From Phoenix dactylifera (Eukaryota; Streptophyta; Magnoliopsida; Arecales; Arecaceae): a DNA stretch of 64,000 nt. The stretch's first letter is position 1; every line of letters starts with the position of its first letter. The notes beneath the pieces are model-generated. The model made no database searches. It was not told the origin of the DNA and saw only the letters and a program-made list of their open reading frames with translations. Below are positions 50,597-61,171 of this stretch, piece by piece. The translations under genes and the position numbers were made by a program. The stretch lies in NCBI RefSeq assembly GCF_009389715.1, contig NW_024067689.1, positions 310,001 to 374,000 of the forward strand. Direction: 5' to 3'.

Positions 50597-51267
50597 TAAG
50601 GTACGCCGAACTAGTACCAATTGGCATACCGGTGACGATCCGAACCAAGTCGGTACCAGTTCGGGCCGTACCAAACTGGTACTGATCCGGTCTGCTGCGA
50701 GAGAGCGCACCCGCGCGGGATGTTTCCCCGCACTTCCACGGGCGAGCCGCTCGCACGGGCGCGCTTCGCCGCGCGTTTCCCCGTGCGCGAGCACTTTTTC
50801 CCGCTCGTTTCCCCGCTTGTGGATGCGTTTCCCCGTGATTCCCCACGCTACCGCCTTTCTTTTTTTTCCTTTTTCTTTTCCTTTTCTTCTTCCTTCTTCT
50901 TCCCGAAGCACCCTCTCTCTCCTCCTTTCTTCTTGTCTTTCCTCTCTTTCCCCCCTTCTCCCGCGAGCAAGGAAGGGCGAACGGAGCTCTTGGGAGGGGG
51001 GTGATCCTCGTCGGGGTGCTCAGGAGGGAGGGGGTCGGCCCGAGGCCCGGCCTCCCTTCTTCTTCTTCTCCTCTTTCTCATCTTCTTCCTCTTCTTTCTT
51101 CCTCTTTTTTCCTCTTCTTTCTTCCTCTTTCCCGCGAGCATGCTACCCCTCATGCGGGCAGGTGCGAACTGGTCCGGTTCGCACTGGTACGCAGCGAAAA
51201 CTGATCGGTTTTGACCCCATAGGAGCTGGAACCGTTTTCCATGGCCGAACCATACTGGTTGGCGCCA
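50597..51267. mobile_element. TACCGG-family hAT-like element with a GC/CT-rich core
   Basis: The outer arms match the 47885 copy in order: TAAGGTACGCCG at the left, then GGCATACCGGTG, and on the right GCGAACTGGTCCGGTTCGCA and CCATGGCCGAACCATACTGG. Flanks ATTGTATC (50589-50596) and GTTGTATC (51268-51275) agree at 7 of 8 bases, again an 8-bp TSD. The core (about 50690-51150) is a CGCG-rich then C/T-rich tract, longer than in the other copy. The whole element is open in one plus frame, but composition explains that. Confidence 0.65.
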
Positions 51268-52189
51268 GTTGTATCAGCATCTAAAGAATATCAAAATAAG
51301 CTGTAACTTATATTTGAAAATGTTTGCATCATAAATGAAGATATCAATATAAGTTTACATAAAACAACAATTGTTCCTATCATCACATTCCAATGTTTCA
51401 ACTTATGACTATTAGAAAAAGGGGTTTGAAACTGGTCGAGAAAAAGACTTGATTATCTTCTGAAATTGACTGATGATCAGGAGCAAGATTTCCTAAGGTA
51501 AACTTGATCTGCGTCTATGACCAAAAATTTATTAAACCTATAAGATTACTTTCACTTAGCATGCAAGTTTATGCTGCCTAGAAGTAAGGCAGGCGGTGAA
51601 TTCATTATCAGGGAGATAGTTGAGTAAGTTATAGTCCTCATGTTGGCATATACCATCAGGATCATACGATATCATCACCAATGCCTAGAACTGTTCTCAT
51701 CTTTGCAGGTGACAACACATTATTGTTTGCAGACAGTTTTGAAGTTCACAGGATCAGGAAAGATGAAGAGATGTATATTAGTAATTCCAGATTTTGCCAT
51801 CTATCTTGTTTATCGGGATGCTGATGTGTTAAAACAGTGGATAGCCCTTGCAGGCTGCAGCTGTTGACAAGATTTGCTTGAGCAAACTGAGTGATATTTT
51901 TTGCATTCATTGTGCGAGTATGACTTACTAATGGCCAGCACTCGGAAAACAGAAATTGTTACTGTGCTAGTTGAAGCTAGCAAAAGAACGTCCGAATATG
52001 AAAGTGAGGTGGTCTGCTCCACCAGGTAAGTGTGGGTAATGGCCTTGGTGCATAGATCGCAGCAGCTTCGGGCAGTATCTGGGCTCGCATTTGGAATTTT
52101 ACCAAGAATGCTCTCGAATTTTCTCCTCCTGCTCTTCTGGCTTCCCCCCAGCCTCCACCTCTTGGATCATGGCGAAGGACTCTCTTACA

Positions 52190-52640
52190 ATGATGATGAT
52201 ATACATGGTGGAGCAGGAGAGTTTTGGAGAGTTTTGCAGTGATGATGGTAAAAGAAATACAGAGCACTGCATCGGTCGTTCTGGGAGGACAAGTAGGAGA
52301 GTTTTGGAGGACAAGCAGCAGGAGAAGAAGAAGAAGAAGCAGAAGAAGAGCATCCAGACCCTCTCACTTGGTTGATACACGCACAGTAAAGTGATCGGTT
52401 ATCATATCCATACGAGTGGGATATGCTCTACGGCCAATGAGTGTTTATCCAGGAGTGAGCGTGATACATGGTGCTCATGCCCGTGCTGCCATGGGACGAA
52501 GAAGAAGAAGGAGAAGAAGAATCAGGAATCCCTCCACTAAAGAAATTTAATTTCTCCAATCGTTGCCGTGACACTTCAAACCTCTGATGATATGTACCCC
52601 AAATCGGGGGGGGGGGGGACAGCCCACCAAAACTCTCCAA
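52190..52640. repeat. Inverted and direct GGAGAGTTTTGG repeats
   Basis: GGAGAGTTTTGGAGAGTTTTG and AGGAGAGTTTTGGAGG near 52218-52311 are mirrored by CCAAAACTCTCCAAAAGAG near 52626-52645. In between are two AGAAGAAGAAG tracts and a G10 run near 52609. It could be a small fold-back element in an intron; boundaries are not clear. Confidence 0.3.
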
Positions 52641-53042
52641 AAGAGAGCTACACCACAAATGTCCGCATTGTTATTCAAAACTTACTGCATGTGTGCAATC
52701 TTTTGCAAAAGAGCTGATTTATTTGCTTCCTAACATCAATTCTTTGTTCCTTCTCATCGGACAGAAAAAAAGCAAGTTCGCTGCCTTGTTGCAGGTCTGT
52801 TCACACTCGTCGACAAAAAATGTATAAAATAGATCAGTAATAGTTTTCTTAACAGATTACAGCACAAGGAAAGACCAAAACCTGGATGGAAATTTAGCAA
52901 CGACGACGTCCTCCGTGATGTGCCATCTGACCCATATCCACTCACAGGCTTCTCAAAGCCAAAGCAGAGGCGGTTTGAATCCCTGGAGGTGGCACAGCCA
53001 TTAGCCAGGTCTTCTCCACTGCACACCTTGTGCGTCCGGTGA

Positions 53043-54130
53043 CTCGCCCCGTTGTCCATTCCTCAACTTTTTTTCCAAAATGCATACTGCACCTGTGCCT
53101 AGTGTAAGCCTTAGTTGAGTGATCTGGATCTCCATCCATATGTAATTGCTTTCAAGAGAAAGATCCTACCTTTAAAAGGAGAGGCGTCTCAATTGTTTTC
53201 AAGAGTTTCCTCTTCTTTTAGTTCTCCACATCAGTGAGAAATTCATCATGTTGTAGACATTGCGATCGATTTATGATAGATTATGAGTCCTGTCAGGGTC
53301 TGAACTTGTGCTTTGATCTCTAGTTCTAAATACAGCTGCATTGTGTATTCATCTTTTCACTTTGTATTCACCCTCCCCTTGCATGCACACAGGCTCATAG
53401 ATCGAAGAGCGTAGATGTTTTCTATATCTTATTGCAGGAGGTATTAAAACAAGGCTCACGAAAGAGGAAAGTGAATAATATTGGGGCATCTGATGGGACA
53501 TTGACTTTTTAGAGAACAATCTCTTTTATGTTGAGGCTTTGAGAGGTGGAGATATTTACTGCCTGTACAATTTATTTTGTGCTCTATTCAAGGCTTTTTT
53601 TCTTCCATCTGTGTGATCTCTATTATTTGTGTCAGGGTAATTTCTTCTGTCAAACTTGAGGTCCTGGTGCTCTGAAATGATACTGTAAATGCATCTATTA
53701 CTTGAATGGTCGGCACATCCGGTAATTGCATCCATTATTTCTGATCAGAATGAGGAAGAAAGCTCGTGTTTCATTTCTCTGCGTCGGCCATTTCGTCTAC
53801 AGTTCCAGTTTTCTGCATGCAAGCACACTTGCACATCTGTATGTGCCTGAGCATAGAAGCACACGTATACCCACATGCAGATGCCCATGCAAACACTAAT
53901 GACAGCATGGAGTATGGCCGGCTAGTATTGTGTTTGTTAAATAACAAGGGGCACAGTCATTTAATTTTTAGTCGGAATAAACAAGAGGAACAATTATTTT
54001 ACTCGTTTAGGTAATTTGAGTTGGGTTTGGTGCTGTAGGTCTGTAGGGTCTCATTTCTTTTGTAGGACAGAGAGACAGCTCTATCAGTGTCAGAAGGGGT
54101 CAAATCAAGAACGACGGAATCATTTCAAAC
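53043..54130. other. Downstream of the TH1-like gene, nothing recognised
   Basis: It probably includes the 3' untranslated region of the TH1-like gene. No motif-bearing frame or transposon end seen. Confidence 0.4.
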
Positions 54131-54630
54131 CAGATAATTTCGACTGTTTTGAGCCATACCGTTGGCTTATCGGTACGATTCCGGCAATAGGAACGAGACT
54201 TGTTGCTCGAGCCGGAGAAGGAAAAGAAAAGAGAGAACAAGCGGGGGAGGAAGAGAGAATGAGAGGTCAGGATGCCAATGGAAGACCGGCGGAGGCCAAC
54301 TGAGTCCGCCGGAAGTGAGGCCACGACTGCTCCTCCTGTTTCGAACGAAATAAGAGCCGGGCCGCATCCACCGCCCTCTCTCCCTCTCTCTCCTACTCTC
54401 TCTCTCTTTCTCTCTCTCACACAGTGTTGTATCCTCTGTCGGTACAGACTTGGCATGGCCCTTACCGAATCGTGCCACCGAAGAACAGGTACGGTATTCG
54501 GTATCAGTTTCTCCGATCTTGGGTCAAGCTCACTACAATCTTCCAAAGGTGATGCCATTCCGCTACTGCTGCATATTGACCGATGGTCCTTGGCAACTTG
54601 GCAATCTAGATTTTATAACCCGAGACATTT
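54130..54630. mobile_element. Further TACCGG-type element with purine-rich core
   Basis: Arms contain GCCATACCGTTGGCTTATCG, GGTACGATTCCGGC and GGTACGGTATTCGGTATCAG. The core carries GAGAAGGAAAAGAAAAGAGA and (CT)n tracts, the same arm-plus-simple-core design as the copy at 50597. Ends and TSD are not resolved. Confidence 0.4.
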
Positions 54631-54686
54631 GAGGCCATATCAGCAAGGGTGATCAGCAACCCGATTCTTGCTGGTTTTAGCTTGTC

Positions 54687-55206
54687 CTGACCTCAGACCT
54701 TAGCCCCCACCGAACTGGAACAGGAAAAGAAAACTGCGTCTCCACAGAAGGTATTATCCGCTTGGAGCAGGTAGAAGTCTTCCTCACGGTTTTGCCCTTT
54801 AAAAAGTGCCTCTTGAGGGAAGGGTAATCGAGCCCTCCATTTAAGGCACAGACATTTCCGCTATTCAGTCGATGCGGGGCTAAGTCCGAGACCCTTTATT
54901 CCCACAACATCAGCCCCCCCAACGAGAAGGTCTGAGCTGAGGTCAAGGGCCCCTACCTGGCGCACCATTTGTTGAGATCGGGATTTCCCGACCTCAGATC
55001 TTAGCCCCCACCGAACTGAAACAAGGAAAGAAGATTGCGTCCCCACAGAAGGTATTGTCCGCTTTGGAGCAGGTAGAAGCTTTCCTCATGGTTTTGCCCT
55101 TTAAAAAGTGCCTCTTGAGGGAAGGGTAATCGAGCCCTCCATTTAAAGCACAGATCTTTTCGCTATTAAGCCGATGTGGGACTAAGTCCAAAATTCTTTA
55201 TCCCTA
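54687..55206. repeat. Direct repeat of about 219 bp, period 301 bp
   Basis: Copy 1 (about 54687-54905) and copy 2 (about 54988-55206) share CCTTTAAAAAGTGCCTCTTG, AGGGAAGGGTAATCGAGCCC and TTAGCCCCCACCGAACTG. About 82 bp of unlike sequence separates them, including GGCGCACCATTTGTTGAGAT. The arrangement could be a miniature LTR pair (TRIM-like) or the start of a satellite. Copy 2 ends in a CCGATGTGGGACTAA word. Confidence 0.8.
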
Positions 55207-55640
55207 CATTACTACATGTTAACAGACATGCAATACGCTCCTTTGCATGTTCGTACATACCCTCGCTTCTTTTCGAGATATGGAGAACGCGCACGGAGAG
55301 AAGGAGATGAGGTTAATTCAACGGCCACTGTTCCACTAATCAATGGTAGTTGACCGACATGCACCACCCGCTTTGTCCTATTCACATTCTATGAGTAAAT
55401 ATTTGCATGATCTTCACATTATAAGCATTTGTATTTTATTTCTCCTGCCTCTCACGATTGCACCGTGCATTGCTCAGGAAAAGAAAATATCGAGCAGACA
55501 AAAAGCTTTGTTCAACACCGTGTCCCGTTGTGTTCTTTCTCGATTTTTTATGGGCCATTTCTGTGCTCTTGCAATAATTATAAAGGCAAGCTACATGTTT
55601 TGCAATTTCTAATCCAATCCATCAATTTGATCCTTAAACA
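55207..55640. other. Intergenic DNA, nothing recognised
   Basis: Ordinary intergenic composition; short frames lack motifs. Confidence 0.4.
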
Positions 55641-56125
55641 ACCTGTTTTAAGTAGGTTTGAAGTTGACATAAATAAGTTTGAATCATAAATGGGTCAACA
55701 TATTTGAATCTATTTATTAAAGGAGTTAGGTTCAGATTTAAACTTTTGACCCATTTAATAAGTGAATTAGATTATGATCAGACCTACTTAACTTATTTAA
55801 AATATATTTAATTTGTTTGAAACTTGCTTAGCTTGTTTCTGACCTATTTAATCCAACCTGCTTAACATGTTTAATCTGTTTAAGTCTATTTAACCCATTA
55901 AAAATCCATCTAACCCGTTTAACCCGTTCAATGTATTAATAACTGAGTTATGTGGGTCGGATCAGATTATCTGTTTAATAAAAAGGTAGGATACATATTT
56001 AAAATTATGATCTATTTAATAAATAGGTCGGTTTTGGGTTGATAAATTCTTAATTTGACTCTCATCCAATCTGGCCAGTATTTAACCCGACCCGACCTAA
56101 CTCGATTGCCATCCCTAGTCCTATG
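55640..56125. repeat. TTTAA/CCCG-rich degenerate repeat block
   Basis: From about 55780 to 55940 words such as CTATTTAACCCATT, CCATCTAACCCGTTTAACCC and CATGTTTAATCTGTTTAAG recur every 10-13 bases. The block then passes into GATTATCTGTTTAATAAAAAG and ends CCCGACCCGACCTAACTCG. The second half aligns with the segment at 39060-39245. Confidence 0.6.
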
Positions 56126-57880
56126 TTTGGAATGAGATATGGTGCTTATTGCATAAGTAGGTTATATTCATGGTATGGCCTAGAAGAGTTGCATCTAGGG
56201 GCCTTATTGACTAGAGCATAATCTAGCGCGAGTTTGATTAGTCTTTATTTGAAATTAATTTTAATCTTGAATTCTAAGATCAAGCTTGGTTTATTTACTA
56301 TGATTTCAACGTCCATTCAAACTTAATTTCAAATCAAGTTGAACAGAGTCCTACTTGATTAGCTTGATAATCCTAAAAATAAAGCTGAGATCAGCTTGAA
56401 ATTAAACCAAGCTATTTATAGTTTAAGTGGATGCTTGATATCAAGTTTTGCTTCAAAGTTTGGTTCAAGTCTAAATTAACATTTAATTGATCCAAAAATA
56501 GAAAACCAATTCAAACTTTAATTCAATGACTATTATATATGAAATAAATTATATATACATAATTTAGATATATTTGTGCCTTATCAAATCAAGCTTGATC
56601 GAGCTAGGTTGATTTTTGACTCAACATGAAATTAATCTCGATTCTATTTGGATGGTTCAAGATTGTTTTTTTTTTTTTAATTTCAAATTAAGTTTCGCTT
56701 GAGTTTTTCTCAAACCGGGCCCAACCCGAGCTCAAGTTGCTAAGTTCATTTGACCCCCCTAGTCACATCGCATGGCCACATAAGAAACCACACCCCCTTG
56801 CATTAAGGCAAGGTTTGCTAAATGCCTTCGCTATCATATATTGTAACCCGTAAATTACTAGTTAATCCGTGGTGCAACATCAAGGCTCTAGGATGCACTT
56901 GATGCACAAAAATATGGAGTAGTGGACAAATTGTAACATTTCCAAGACTTTAGTTTATTTCTGGGATCAGCATATGCTCGCTAGTCGTGTATCCTTGATC
57001 TGAATTTTTCTACATCTCTTCATAAGTATACAGCGTTGCACTTGATAAAAAGTAGGTACTTCTAGAAAGTTTATCAGGTGACCCATCCAGTGCACTAATC
57101 TCAAAGCACTAGATCTCTATCATTCATCCATCTGCACATATCTCAAAGCAGCCTATCATTTATCACCCATTTGTCTGCATAGATCGCAAAGTATTTAGTC
57201 TTTTACCCGTCATCCACTTGCATGGGGTCTCAAAGCGCTCCGTCCGTGTGACTCTCCTTTCCTTCTTTTTCAATTCATGCCAAAACAAGAGTCCCTCGCT
57301 AGTTGCTACATTAGTGGAAAGCACAATTCTAAAAATTTACAAAAGTTTAGTTATCAAGCGTCTCTTATATGATAATGTTTTATAACAGGTATAGGTGACT
57401 GGACAATAGTGCAACTAATTCGAAGTTTCTATGGCTAAATAATACTTTTTAAACTTTTGGGTCTAAATGTAGATGTTCCAATTTTTCCTAGATATCTCTG
57501 TTATTTTTCCTAATACTCATGCAGTTCTGAATTCAGCATTACTGATTCACGAGCAAAGGCGCATGCTATGTTTTTATATAGTTATAAGTTCACCTCTTCT
57601 TCATCCTTCTATCCGGTATTCTGTGCATTCGCATCAAAACTTTGAAATTTTTCAGAAGTTCTCCTTTGCTAAACTAAAATTCAAATTCCAAGAAAGTTTA
57701 TCATGTCATGCACCTTGTTATAGTATTTTTAACATTTATTTAGTCTTCAGATCATCTTTCTAAGACTAATGTCTGAGGAATGCATTTCTATATTTTCGCT
57801 ATGTTCTCACCTCTTCTCTCATCCTTGTTCTAAAATATTCTGCACCGTGCTTGTTCGTGCTCATTCCTTGCCTTAAAAAC
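56126..57880. other. Intergenic DNA, nothing firm
   Basis: AAGCTTGATC/TCAAGCTTG words recur at 56220-56650, again a low-complexity dispersed type. A T10 run lies near 56675. No gene recognised. Confidence 0.4.
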
Positions 57881-57899
57881 TTGTCAAAATGACCGTTTG

Positions 57900-58270
57900 A
57901 AGAACTCGGGGTTGCACTTAACGAATTGACATCCCACAATTTGGAATCCTCTGGCAGATTTCCTTTGCTCAAATTTGGTCAAGGAAGCAAAATTCTCAGA
58001 TGGACCACCTCAATCAAGCGCTTGTCATGCTTTTTCAACAACTTATGCCGACCGGTACTCTAATTGTTTGCTTGAAAAATTCAAGTGCTACGAGGTTATC
58101 ATCATGGATCGATTCTCCGTTGCTCGATTCATCGCTCATTATTGCCACGAATCTGAAAGTAAATGAAAGCGATCTCAATGGAAGTAACAAGACCAAGACT
58201 ATTGATGATTTAGGTCTACAAAGGAGAATAGCAAGCATGAGTTCTGTGAAATGTGCATCACTTTTGTGAC
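57900..58270 (+). other. Possible gene remnant, unidentified
   Basis: All three plus frames are unusually open here. One reads SNLVKEAKFSDGPPQSSACH, another ISFAQIWSRKQNSQMDHLNQ. No motif or family is recognised and the frames conflict, so it may be a decayed exon or chance. Confidence 0.2.
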
Positions 58271-59035
58271 TTGGTCTTTACTACTGATACCTCGCATTGC
58301 ACTTGTAACCTAAATTCTGCGTGCTTTGAACATTTCCGCATCGCCGGTCATTATACTATGCCGGTGAGCAAGAACTGCCCTCATTAATAAGTTCGAGTGG
58401 GCGACGTATAGAGTACGGTGAAAGTTTTAATAAAATCAAATCTATCATGGAGTTTGTCAACCTGGTCAACACGTATGAATATGTATGTATTATGTATATT
58501 TTTTTTCTAATTTTAATACATATTGCTTCATGGTTGGATTGATCCACCAGCTGCTGTGGATCGTTTAAAATAATAATTGGTGGTAGAGTTCACACCCTGT
58601 GCGCAATGCTCGGGGATTTCGCGGCCGGGTATCCCCTCAAAACTTATTTAGATGGGAGTTGGATAGTCAAAGAAGTTGATGGCAGGGGAGAGCAGTTAAT
58701 GCGAGCAAATACGAGGGAGAGCAGCTACAAAAGTCAGCGTTCTGTTTTTGGGAAAAGGTAGCTCCTGTCCTGTTCGAGGGAGAGACTTGGCAGCATCTTG
58801 GTCTTTGATAGTTAGTTGGATTGATAAATGCGCATTTAATATGATTTTTGAGTGTCATCATTAAAAAGAAATTGCCCTTGCACTTTTAAAATGTTTATAG
58901 AGTGGAGAACAATAAATAGGCAACTAAAAGTGACAAAATCAAAATTATTCAGCATTATAATTCTTTTTCACCGAAACAGCTAAAGAGTTATATCAATAAT
59001 AAATATTACATCCAACTATAAGATTTTTTTTTTTT
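58271..59035. other. Intergenic DNA, nothing recognised
   Basis: AT-rich in large part. No repeat ends, RNA-gene boxes or motif-bearing frames seen. Confidence 0.4.
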
Positions 59036-59050
59036 GCTAAAAAAATTGGT

Positions 59051-59058
<8 letters not shown>

Positions 59059-59083
<25 letters not shown>

Positions 59084-59094
59084 GGTTGGGGGGC
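59059..59094. repeat. Long poly(G) tract
   Basis: An almost pure G run (about 27 consecutive G, then TTGGGGGG). It opens a GC-richer block (59095-59450) that contains no recognised gene. Confidence 0.9.
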
Positions 59095-59561
59095 GAACAT
59101 TCCCGTGTAGCAACCCCACATTGAGCCCCTCTCCCACCAGGACATGTCTAATACGGGTAAAAAGCACCTCCTATCCCTTTGGAGATAGAGGCATACCTAT
59201 ATTTTCTCATACCCTTCCCACCTCGCGGGCGGCTCCACCTACATGGCAGCCCCCTCACGGGTGAGTACGTCGTCATCCTGTCGCCATCTTAGTACCAGCC
59301 GACCAGTAGCGCTTCCAGACTCCATGTCCACGCGTGAGGCATCTATTCCTCGAATTTAATCGATACTCGCACGTTTCAAACCTATAACCACTTGGTTGGA
59401 AACATATGCCTCGTTCCAACTGAGGTTCCACCTTGGTGGCAACTATAAGATATTTGATGGCTTATTGATTAGCTAATGAATAGCTAAAATACTCGCAACT
59501 TAAACAAATAAATTATTATCCTGTTAGTGAAAATTTTAGATGTGCTGTTACACACACAAAA

Positions 59562-59565
<4 letters not shown>

Positions 59566-59616
<51 letters not shown>
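59566..59616. repeat. (TA)n microsatellite
   Basis: About 25 uninterrupted TA units. Confidence 0.98.
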
Positions 59617-59617
<1 letters not shown>

Positions 59618-60006
59618 CTTGGAAACATAAATTATGGAAATTCTGATTGCTATACACGGTTCTCCATAGAAACGTAGGTAAGAGTCCACGTAGGGGGTCA
59701 TCTAATTGCGCGGCGCCGCTCCTCTCCCAACTCCATCCAAATCTGGAGGTCAAAAGAAGGCTACTGTAGGAAACACCCATTCCCTATTCTCATGAATCAC
59801 ATGTTATCAGTGCCCTGCTAGTGGAGCACTCAATTCAATTACTTGTTCTAATTTTCTTAGATATTTATTTTTGATGAAAAGGGAGGCAGATGGGCATCCT
59901 GTCTTTATTATATTTCAGAAAAAATTACATCAGATTCAACGGAAAAAACAAAAATCATGCGCAGGTGGATGATGACACTGGGAAATACTAGTCGATCAAT
60001 CTCTTA

Positions 60007-60486
60007 GGGCTCGTTTGGTTCGCGGAAAGTATTTTCCCTCCTAGGAATATGATTCCTGGGAATCAGATTCCTAGGAAGAGGATACCTAGGAAAGTACTTT
60101 TGACATGTTTGGTTAACCATGGGAAAGTGACTAATTTCCAAAGTGCTTATGTTTGGTTGACCATCCACTTTCCTAGGAAAGTTATGTATAATTCCTATTA
60201 TGCCCTTAATAAAAATTAGGTCTTTAATGCCTCTTTAATGCTTCTTTAATGCTGAAGGGTCTTTTTGGGAAAAAAAAAAAAGGAGTGATTCCCACCTCAT
60301 GGGAAAGTAACTTTCCCATGTTTCTCATGGGAAAGACTTTCCCATGAAATGTGGGAATCATATTCCCATGGGAATACCACTTTTCCATCTCTCTCCTTTG
60401 AAAACTCCAACCAAACAAGAGGCATTTCATTACTTTCCCGTTGACCACACTTTCCCCCCTCGTTTTCCTGCGAACCAAACGAGCCC
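60007..60486. mobile_element. Tourist-like MITE (PIF/Harbinger)
   Basis: Perfect 17-bp terminal inverted repeats GGGCTCGTTTGGTTCGC (60007-60023) and GCGAACCAAACGAGCCC (60470-60486). Flanked by the trinucleotide TSD TTA (60004-60006 and 60487-60489). Length 480 bp, no coding capacity. The interior is rich in CCTAGGAA and CATGGGAAAG words forming further inverted repeats. TTA duplication and GGGCTCGTTTGG termini are typical of Tourist elements moved by PIF/Harbinger transposases. Confidence 0.93.
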
Positions 60487-60900
60487 TTAGAGAATAGTAA
60501 AAAATTCACTAGCTTGTTCTCTTTTTGTCTTAGAGATCTCGTCACCCTAACACAAGTTATATTCCATTCATCTTAGAGTCTACTCCTTGGGTGGCTCTGG
60601 ACGGCAACTGCCATTAGCCACCAACTACTACCGTAAACATCTTGGGTGGGTGGAAACCAACTTCGTCGTTCCTTTCAGCACGTCTTTAGTATTATCCATG
60701 GCCACAGAATGATCCATGAGGATCGATGAAGCGTGCTTGACCTTTCAATCTTGCCTTCTAGTTGGGCAAGCAGACTAAATGAGTCATTTATGTATCAGCC
60801 GACGCGGTCTTGGGGACCCAGAGGTGCAGGTTCACATTCCCTTTTTTTTTTTTGATGAAACTAATATTGTGTGTAAAACGGGATTTGGACCTCGCATATA

Positions 60901-60906
60901 ATAATC

Positions 60907-60956
<50 letters not shown>
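60901..60956. repeat. (ATA)n microsatellite upstream of the C4-hydroxylase
   Basis: About 17 ATA units, one interruption (ATC) near the start. It ends 216 bp before the start codon, so it lies in or next to the promoter. A TATTTAAAC box lies at about 61027-61035. Confidence 0.95.
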
Positions 60957-60957
<1 letters not shown>

Positions 60958-61171
60958 GTGAAACCGCGGCTGGATAAGCGTCGCCCGGTTACGATCTTTT
61001 CAACTTCCAGCTCCGCTGCCATTTGGTATTTAAACACCCAGACCCTTTCCCATCGTCACAGTTCATTGTTTTCTATGTCCTTAGAATTTTTCCTCGTCTC
61101 TGGTGTTAATATCCTTGGGCACTCCACCACCCCGTTCCAGCCATCCTCTTTTTGTCTCTCTCCTTTGCACA

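Larger units (their letters stand above)
46499..53042 (+). pseudogene. TH1-like (class I myosin tail homology) protein gene, frameshifted
   Basis: Exon 1 (ATG 46499-46589) reads MENSLDPRDCKGDYLGVASD and PYVTETVLWI and ends at GTGGAG. It joins in phase to exon 2 (51709-52025), which begins GDNTLLFAD. Exon 2 continues, after a frameshift near 51738, as VLKFTGSGKMKRCILVIPDF. After another near 51853 it reads VDKICLSKLSDIF, and after a third near 51914 YDLLMASTRKTEIVTVLVEA. It ends at CCAG|GTAAGT. The terminal exon (52856-53042), again in phase, reads QHKERPKPGWKFSNDDVLRD and ends LHTLCVR. A 30-nt exon at 52765-52794 would also keep phase. The GDYLG...FAD...GK...ILV..D..IY...LS.LSD.F...DLL..S..KTE..T.L order is that of the TH1 domain, which binds acidic phospholipids in class I myosins. 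Plants lack class I myosins, so this would be a stand-alone TH1 protein. The frameshifts mean a pseudogene or sequence errors. Confidence 0.45.

Noticed and set aside
50577..51284. 235-codon plus frame
   Set aside because: It coincides with a TACCGG-family transposon and its GC/CT-rich core. The composition keeps it open and there is no motif.
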